NCBI GenBank assembly: GCA_963971575.1
Contig: OZ020618.1
Coordinates: 6,698,501-6,762,500 of the forward strand
Source of the DNA: Liopterus haemorrhoidalis
Lineage: Eukaryota > Arthropoda > Insecta > Coleoptera > Dytiscidae
Direction of reading: 5' to 3'
Length of the DNA: 64,000 bases
This document shows, in pieces, positions 57,317 to 64,000 of this stretch (the stretch's first letter is position 1; the number at the start of each line of letters is the position of its first letter). A program made the translations under genes and the position numbers. Under the pieces are notes generated by a model. That model was not told the DNA's origin. It worked only from the letters and a program-made list of their open reading frames with translations, and did no database searches.

Positions 57317-57989
57317 TTATCTGTCTCATTTTGTAATACGAAACTAACAGGGAAACTTCATTTTTTATGTTGTATATTTAAAATATCATCTTAGGGTGGT
57401 AATTCTGAAGTAACACCTTTCAAAATATTTGACAATTCATAATTGACATTAAATTACGTATATGTCAACTTACTAACAGAAATTGTATAAAACACAAATT
57501 GACAAGTATTTGAAATATATTTTATACAACCAGAACAGAAAATTTGAATAAGCGAAATAAGATGAAATAAATATTTGTATATAATTCAAAATATTTGACA
57601 TGTCAATCACAAATTTGACATGTCTATTTGGTATCTGACATGTAGTTTTTGAGTGAATATAACCTCAGTATAATGAAACTTCAGCAAAAAAGTAAAAGCC
57701 ATATTTACAAGTTTACATGGTTTCAAAAAAGTCTATTTACACCACAACAGTCACCAAAGTAACCAGATTTAGTTTCGTATTACAAATTGAGACAGATTAT
57801 AGTATTATCTGTCTCATTTTGTAATACGGAACTAACAGGTAAATTTCATTTTTTATGTTGTATATTGACAATACATTTATAATATTATCATAGTATTGGT
57901 TCACACGGATACGCCAAAGTCTGTTTACACCACAAATGTCACCAAAGTAACCAGATGTAGTTTCGTATTACAAATTGAGACAGATTATA
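57317..57989. mobile_element. Two adjacent MITEs of the ATCTGTCTCA family
   Basis: Copy one (57317-57801) and copy two (57804-57989) both begin ATTATCTGTCTCATTTTGTA and end GAGACAGATTATA. They are separated by 2 bp and share the GTCACCAAAGTAACCAGAT block. Copy one has an extra interior segment of about 300 bp with repeated TTTGACATGTC motifs. Located in a PAN3 intron. Confidence 0.8.
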
Positions 57990-58307
57990 CATAATTTTTA
58001 AAATTAATATTTTATTAACTTTTTCAAATTTCACATTAAACTGAATTTATGTCGTATAAATAACGTAAGTGTATTATCTGCCTTGTTTATTTCAATATCT
58101 TATTAACCTTTTTTATATTAAAAAAAAAATCACTTGCTAACCCAGTTGCTACGCCCATGCCCATGCCCTAGTTGTAACTTATTTTAAATTTCCCGCTATA
58201 CTGTATTTGATCAGTGTAAATCGTACTCGGTTTGTAGCGCTATCTACTTTTTTCTACTTTGAAATAGACCATAGGTATGTCTGCTAGCTAATAATAAAAA
58301 TACATAC

Positions 58308-58499
58308 TCTGGTCTTTCGTTGATGGTACTAAGTTTAACTAGTAGTCGGAATAGTCGTCCGTTTTCCATTTCTTTTGAAATTTCATTTTCCATAAGATCC
58401 GAACGTATTTGTAGTATGTCAAGTTGGGTATAAAATCGAGCTCCTATCATAGGCATTAGATCCGTAACTGTCTTCCTCTGTTGATTTGACAACAAATAC
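58308..58499 (-). CDS. PAN3: PAN3 exon (coiled-coil to knob region)
   Basis: Acceptor TTTCTGTAG before 58499 and donor AGA/GTATGT at 58308/58307. The product reads YLLSNQQRKTVTDLMPMIGA, RFYTQLDILQIRSDLMENEI, then SKEMENGRLFRLLVKLSTIN and ERPE. It corresponds to the PAN3 segment with MPMIGARFYTQLD and NGRLFRLLAKLGTINERPE in human. This covers the dimerising coiled coil and start of the PAN2-binding domain. It is entered in phase 2 (completing Met) and left after two bases of Glu. Length 192 bp. Confidence 0.95.
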
Positions 58500-58560
58500 C
58501 TACAGAAACATATCATTAATAAACATAAAAATCATAAACTCATAATTATTACTCGTTTTG

Positions 58561-58800
58561 TTTAAATAATTCATTTTCTAGTTCAGTTAAATTTTGTAGT
58601 TTTGTCAAATTTCTTTCAAATTCCATTTTGTCAATTTTTTCAAGACCTACTGACAAAAAAAATTTAAAGATTTTTATAAATTTTAGGGCGTAAATATTTT
58701 TAAAAATGTTCCTTTTAATATGAAAAACATCTTACCATTTCAAAAGACACCACGCGTTAAGATTTATCTTTTTGTTAATCTATGACAAAATAAAATAATT
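58561..58800 (-). other. Possible small intronic transcript with a 25-codon ORF
   Basis: Minus strand shows an exon-like arrangement: an acceptor-like TTGTCATAG near 58783, a donor ATG/GTAAG at 58737, an acceptor TTTTTTTGTCAG near 58652, and then an ORF MEFERNLTKLQNLTELENEL ending FKQNE-stop at about 58555. It sits inside the PAN3 intron on the same strand. It could be an alternative exon, a nested gene or chance. Confidence 0.2.
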
Positions 58801-59173
58801 TCAGATGTTTTTGTTGATTTTAAACTAAAATTCCCCTGGTAGAAAGAAAATGTGCGAAAAGAATGCAAGTGTAAATTAAAACATTGCCAACATAATTTTT
58901 ATGCCGTGTCTACAGTGGAAACAGGGTCCTGCAACAGTGTCGCGCAACTAACAATATAGTTTCGTCCGCGGACAAGTGTTTTTCGTTTCCAGTAAATATC
59001 GATAAAGATCAAAGTTTAGATGGGATATTGTACAGTCAACACCATGTCCAACAAATTTATTAAAATGAAAAGTCACACTCGCTGTATAAACAGGTGCTTA
59101 TCCAACGACACTGTCTTCGGATAATGCTGAAAGACTATGGCGCTCCAATGTAGACACGCCATTACGACTAAGC

Positions 59174-59850
59174 CGGTGGTTTTCAACGATACACAAAAGT
59201 GTGCCACAATTTAGAAAATAGTTCTGAAAACAATACACCTATACACACAAGATTTGTCTAAGGATATACAGGAGTACCTGTTTATACAGGGGTAATAGGA
59301 TCGGTTGAAACGCCACACTGACTAAAATATTTCTACACAGCGATTTATAATTTTCAAAGTTAACTATAATACCTATAAATTTGTTTGAATATAAACGTAG
59401 TACAAAGATAAATTTCAACGTATGGTTAATGGCAAGATATACGAAATATTTAAGTACTCACACACAGGTGCGCACTCAGTTTTTTTCTTTGGGGGGTCAG
59501 AAGCCAAAACTTTTTTAAAGGAAACTGAGAGGCCAATATTTTTTCTTGGGCTCATGTTTAATTACAAGAAAAAGGTGTCCCTTAAAATTGTGTGTAACGA
59601 GTGTTTTTTGCAATTTCAGGGAAGGGGGGGGGGCTGCTAACACAACTTGTTTACATTTAATTGAATACTCTACATGCATTTGTCTTTGATTTCTCGCTAA
59701 CGTCATATTCTTATAAAATTTAGACTCTAGACAAATCTTGTGTTAGTGTATACAAAAATACTTTTTAATATTTCACTTATTGCTGCTTTGCCACCAAAAT
59801 TTTGATGTTTCTAAAGTTTGTTACGGATATAAAAAAGTTGAAAACCACTG
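59174..59850. mobile_element. hAT-like element, 677 bp
   Basis: CGGTGGTTTTCAAC at the left and GTTGAAAACCACTG at the right. The flanks GACTAAGC and ATCTAAGC match at 6 of 8 positions. Non-coding interior. Located in a PAN3 intron. Confidence 0.65.
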
Positions 59851-59959
59851 ATCTAAGCTAAGATAATTAGCTAATTTTCCTGATAGAACTTGCAGCAAAT
59901 TCTTTAATCATAAATTGCTACTCCCAGGACAAAAGGTAATAAGTCAAATATAAGATCAA

Positions 59960-60830
59960 ATAAATGCATTTAGGTAAAAGATTTGTCTTCTTATTCTTAA
60001 CAATATTTGTAATATAAATTTTTGCTGTTTAGTCAATAATAAGGGAGTAATTCAAATTTTAAATTTTTGGGGTTCAAAATTTAAAATTTATATTCCTCCC
60101 TTATTATCGACTTAACAGGAAAAACTTAAACAAATATTGTTAAGAATAAGAAGACAAATCTTTTATCCAAATGCATCTTTTTGACTGGATAAATATTTGG
60201 AGAGTTATGACGGAAAAACTTCAAAAATTAAAATGACTCACTTATTATTGACTTAACAGCAAAAACTTATACTACAAATATTGTTAAGAATAAGAAAGCA
60301 ATCTTTTATCTAAATTCATTTTTTTGATTGGATAAATATTTGGAGAATTATGGCGGAAAAACCCCAAAAATTGAAAATTAAATTACTCCCTTATTATTGA
60401 TTTAACAGCAAAAACTTAAACAAATATTGTTAAGAATAAGAAGACAAATCTTTTATCCAAATGCATCTTTTTGACTGGATAAATATTTGGAGAGTTACGG
60501 CGGAAAAACTTCAAAAATTGAAAATTAAAATGACTCCCTTATTATTGACTTGACAGCAAAAACTTATATTACAAATATTGTTAAGAATAAGAAAGCAAAT
60601 CTTTTACCTAATGCATTTTTTTGATTGGATAAATATTTGGAGAGTTATGGCGGAAAAATCCCAAAAATTGAAAATTAAATTACTCCCTTATTATTGACTT
60701 AACAACAAAAACTTATATTACAAATATTGTTAAGAATAAGAAGCCAAATCTTTTATCTAAATGCATTTTTTTGATTGGATAAATATTTGGAGAGTTATGG
60801 CGGAAAAACCCCAAAAATTAATATATTCTA
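59960..60830. repeat. 148-bp tandem array, about 5 copies, with one inverted unit
   Basis: The unit has TTATTATTGACTTAACAGCA, TATTGTTAAGAATAAGAAG, TTGGATAAATATTTGGAGAG and a GGCGGAAAAAC block. Units start near 60097, 60240, 60390, 60538 and 60687. A further partial unit at about 59965-60060 is inverted relative to the rest, giving a head-to-head junction near 60066-60072. It lies wholly in a PAN3 intron. Confidence 0.9.
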
Positions 60831-61123
60831 TTATAAAACTTTCAGTAAAGGTTTTCGCCTTCATTTGACCTATAGTATGACTTATTTAAAAAGAAATAAG
60901 ACCTTGAAAACCCTGTATATATGCATTTAATCTCAAATATTATTTTTAAAACGTAATTATTACCTTATGTCCTGACAGAAGTGAAACAGAAAAGCTAATT
61001 TTTGCTACAAAAGTATTAGAAAAATATAAAAACACATATAAAGCAGTAAAGAAGCAAATCTAATTAATAATAAAAATTTTTTACAGTTAACAATTTTTAG
61101 TTTAATAATAAAATAATTCTTAC

Positions 61124-61342
61124 ATGATCAGGTTTCTTAAGTCCGGTGTGTAGGTCCTAGCGACAAGTTCTAGGGATGTTTGTATATTTTCTCTCTGCAC
61201 AGCAATCAGCGATTTACAAGCTAAAGCCAGTACAAGTTTACCGAGTGCAGAAAGATCTTCCTGTTGATAATGAGGTACAAGAGCCGTTGTAGCTGCATTG
61301 TTATCATACGTTATCACATCGGTTATCGAGAGACAACTCAAT
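61124..61342 (-). CDS. PAN3: PAN3 exon (pseudokinase C-lobe)
   Basis: Acceptor TTTAATAG before 61342 and donor AT/GTAAGAA at 61124/61123. It encodes LSCLSITDVITYDN, LVPHYQQEDLSALGKLVLAL, ACKSLIAVQREN and RTYTPDLRNLIM. The matching human PAN3 stretch has DVLTFDN, YQQADLISLGKVVLALACNS and YSSDLKNLILYLL. This is the C-lobe of the PAN3 pseudokinase, which binds ATP without catalysis and supports the PAN2-PAN3 deadenylase scaffold. Entry completes the Arg codon split with the upstream exon; exit is within Met. Confidence 0.95.
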
Positions 61343-61634
61343 CTATTAAATAAAATTCTAGAGTTAAAAAATTTATCACCGTAACTATGACAAAGGCTAA
61401 AGCCGAAACTGCAGTCAGTCATATTAGAGTTACGTAAGACATAAGTTATTACAAAATTAAGCCCTACGAACAAAGTTAGTTAAGTACATAGATAAATAAA
61501 ATTATTTTTTAGTTACAACCCGCGTAAATAGAACATGAGCTATATTGTAAATCTTAAAATTGCGTATTTTCTATTTTAAAATTATTAAATTACGAAACTG
61601 CATTGTCTGTAAAGTTTCTTTTAACTAATTCATA

Positions 61635-62292
61635 AAGCAGTATTGGATTTTGAAATATGTAGAGTTCTCCTTAAATTCTCCAATCTAAGTGCTCTCCTTT
61701 CCGAGAATAGATCCTTCACAGTCGAAGCAAATTCTTGGTTTAACACCAATAAATTATGCTTAAACACGGACAAATCCCAGACCCTGCTGTTTACTACTAG
61801 CAAACATAATTTTGAAAACCCTCTTTACGTAAAGTTTCTTAGAATCCACGTAGATCCTCATTTACGTTGGGACCAACACAGAATTTCTTAGTCGAAAGCT
61901 TAGGTTCACCATCTACCTGATAAGGAGATTTAAATACGAAGTATGTATGGAGGTCGTATTGAAAGCCTATTTTTCATTATTCCAATCCCACCTAAATTAT
62001 GGGATACTTATATGGGGACATTCTCCGTCCACTGACAGAATTTTTAGCCTTCAGCGTAAAGCTATCAGAATCATCGTTGGCGCTGCCTACAGAGCCGAAT
62101 GTCGAGATTATTTTACGTCTCAAAATAATGACCTTACTAGCATTATTAATTTATAATTGCCTCTTACTAATACATAAGAATTTGAGCAAATTCACTACTC
62201 TTGGAGACTCGCATGAGTACAATACTCGCTCAAAAAACGATATCCGTTCTCAGTACCTTTAAACAAATCCAGAAATTGCTCAAATTATTATT
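61635..62292 (+). pseudogene. Older non-LTR reverse transcriptase fragment
   Basis: Frameshifted pieces in 5'-3' order: ANSWFNTNKLCLNTDKSQTL, VDPHLRWDQH, LKAYFSLFQSHLNYGILIWG, LQRKAIRIIVGAAYRAECRD and HEYNTRSKNDIR. These are the conserved blocks from the end of the RT to the C-terminus of a LINE. It is interrupted at 62292 by the minus-strand jockey-like element. Located in a PAN3 intron, antisense to the gene. Confidence 0.75.
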
Positions 62293-63302
62293 ATTATTTT
62301 TTTTTTTTTTTATTTGATTTGATTTTTAATTTACAATCTACTTCATTGCGAGTATTAAGTAAATGAGATGAAAGTAGTCGGCATGTAAGGGAGACATCCA
62401 GTGACGTTTCTCCTTATATATCACTGTCTTCAGTGTTGCGGTAGGTCGTTTGGCCAAAGTTTCTTTAACCTTCTGTTGTCGAGGTCATTTATTAAATTAC
62501 CCACAAGTTCATTTTCATGTCCAACGAGTCGATCATGGTATTTGTTGGCAACTTTATGAATTTCTTCCGTGATGAAAGGGATTTTGAGGTCTTCATGGAT
62601 CATTCTATTTGAGACGTACCAAGGTGCATTCACTAAAGCTCGAAGCGTTTTTGATTGGAATCGCTGTATTATTTTTAATCTGGTCGGCTTGGCACATCCC
62701 CATAATTGAAGTCCATACGACCATATGGGCTTGAGTATGGTCTTATAAAGCAAAATTTTATTTGAAACTGATAATTTTGATTTCCTACCAAGAAGCCAGT
62801 ACTTTTGGCGAAATTTTAGGTCTAACTGCTTACGTTTGGCTTGTATGTGTTTACTCCAGGTCAATCGTTGGTCCAAATGCAATCCAAGGTATTTCACTTC
62901 AGTTTTTATGGGAACTGGAATGTCATTGATTGTTACTTGTGGGCAAGTACTGAGTCTGATTGTAAACGTGACTTGGACAGATTTAGACTGGTTTACTTTA
63001 GTTCTCCATTTATTGTACCAATCGTTTATAAGGTTTAAATGTCTTTGAAGATTTGCAGAAGCTTCGTTAGGATCATCGTTTGTTGATAGTAGAGCAACGT
63101 CATCAGCAAATGCAGCTATCATAGTGTCGTCTGTCTCAGGTATATCTGCAGTATACAGTAGGTAAAGGAATGGCCCAAGTACACTACCTTGGGGAACACC
63201 AGATGTTATGGGATAGTAAATTGATAGGGCATCATTATATTTAACTGAAAAGTTTCTATCTGTCAAGTAGGACTTAAAAAGAAAGTAATAATTGCTGGAT
63301 AG
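62293..63302 (-). mobile_element. Jockey-like non-LTR retrotransposon, 5'-truncated
   Basis: A perfect 12-bp duplication CAAATTATTATT (62281-62292 and 63303-63314) brackets the insertion. The 3' end carries an A-rich tail (T-run at 62299-62310 on the plus strand). The minus-strand frame 63302-62430 contains SGVPQGSVLGPFLYLLYTAD, the FADD form of the RT catalytic motif (AAFADDVALLS), KYLGLHLDQRLTW and SYGLQLWGCA, and ends WPNDLPQH. The endonuclease and ORF1 are missing and there is no start codon, so it is a dead-on-arrival insertion with an undamaged frame. Same strand as PAN3, inside its intron. Confidence 0.92.
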
Positions 63303-63314
63303 CAAATTATTATT

Positions 63315-63640
63315 GTATAAAATTATTCAATGTGTTCGCATTGTGTCATATTGCTGGACGCTGCTCTGACTCTTTAGCCAGAGCAAGAAAAAGTGCTCGC
63401 AGTGCACACTCAGTGCAGTGATCTTCCCAATCGAATACGGAATTTTAACAACTTCTAGATCGACTGCTCGGTCAATCGAATAAGAAACTTGATCGCAGAT
63501 TGACTTGTAAGACGGTAGTAGAGCACGCCGAGAATCAAAATGGCGCAATATTATACGACACCAAAATAGTTATAATAATCCTAGTACCTGTTAAACACAA
63601 GTTTGAAGACCTCCACAGGATATGATATAAAAATATACAA
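63315..63640. other. Intronic sequence, unassigned
   Basis: GC-richer than its surroundings, with GCTCGCAGTGCACACTCAGT and TCAAAATGGCGCAATA motifs. No coding sequence was recognised. Confidence 0.35.
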
Positions 63641-63778
63641 TTTTAACATTTACAATACCCCAATGTTGGTTTTACACACATGACTGTAGAAATTAGTAAA
63701 ACATAAGAAACCAGTTTCATTTAATAACCTTTTATCCCACCTGTAATTCAAATTTACCACATACAATGTTTTATTTAC

Positions 63779-64000
63779 CTTAATCGTGAACGTCCGGTGA
63801 GAATAATTTTTGTAGGATCCAAAGCTCGACAAGCCAATCCATTTGTATGTATAATTCTTAAAGCCGATGTAAGTTGTATAATATAATTCCAAATAACAGG
63901 TTCTGGCAGTTTATTATTTTGTTGTTGACGTAACAATGTATTCTTCTGATGACTATAAGGTCTCGGAGCATTTGGATCGGATGAAAATGGATCTGTATAA
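63779..64000 (-). CDS. PAN3: PAN3 exon, cut by the window edge
   Basis: Donor AAG/GTAAATAA at 63779/63778. The open frame to the window end reads DPNAPRPYSHQKNTLLRQQ, PEPVIWNYIIQLTSALRIIH, TNGLACRALDPTKIILTGRS and RLR. It matches PAN3 around SDPNAPRPYTHQKNSLLRQQ and ALRTIHTAGLACRVMDPTK, the middle of the pseudokinase domain. PAM2 and zinc-finger parts must lie beyond 64000. The last codon (AG-A, Arg) is completed by the 61342 exon, which supports the splice assignment. Confidence 0.95.

Overview
This is an AT-rich, intron-containing, transposon-dense animal nuclear sequence, most likely from an insect. The evidence is a spliced PAN3 gene with GT-AG introns, many classes of DNA transposon and non-LTR retroelement typical of arthropods, and no bacterial operon structure. 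I cannot place the order from the sequence alone.

Only two host loci are clear. (1) At about 49.6-50.5 kb (+ strand) lies a compact gene with a 5' UTR intron and one 54-bp coding intron. Its apparent mRNA carries two open reading frames: a 114-residue single-pass membrane protein ending in a PPPY-bearing tail and, only 2 nt after its stop codon, a second ORF encoding a 57-residue membrane microprotein. (2) From the right edge leftwards (64.0 to 56.1 kb, - strand) run four consecutive exons of PAN3, the scaffold subunit of the PAN2-PAN3 deadenylase. All junctions are phase-consistent. The last exon was not found. The PAN3 introns are crowded with insertions: a 5'-truncated jockey-like element nested in an older retroelement, a 148-bp tandem array, a hAT element and several MITEs.

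The rest is repeat landscape. 0-9 kb: a decayed DD41D-type transposase, MITEs, a mariner remnant, a hAT MITE and a 1.1-kb repeat (called R1 here) carrying a long GACA microsatellite. 9-18.3 kb: MITEs, a BED-finger ORF, a PIF/Harbinger element with a broken MADF reading frame, an internally deleted DD41D element, and a mariner inserted in a Penelope-like GIY-YIG region. 18.3-25 kb: two pogo/Tigger-like insertions and R1 copies. 25-36.5 kb: a hAT MITE, a minisatellite-bearing element, several retroelement 3' ends, a tRNA-derived SINE, an R1 copy split by a Harbinger-type MITE, and a piggyBac derivative. 36.7-48.5 kb: a mariner split by another repeat, an intact DD41D transposase ORF whose 3' terminal inverted repeat is missing, another R1 copy and hAT debris. 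50.9-55.1 kb: a tandem array, a SINE-like tRNA unit and a DD41D element with good ends but a dead ORF.

Themes worth attention are: the two-ORF microprotein gene; near-identical DD41D copies in which the transposase-competent copy lacks an end while defective copies keep both ends; and R1, whose copies share an internal tRNA-like unit with Pol III A/B boxes and a T-run at the same relative position and orientation.
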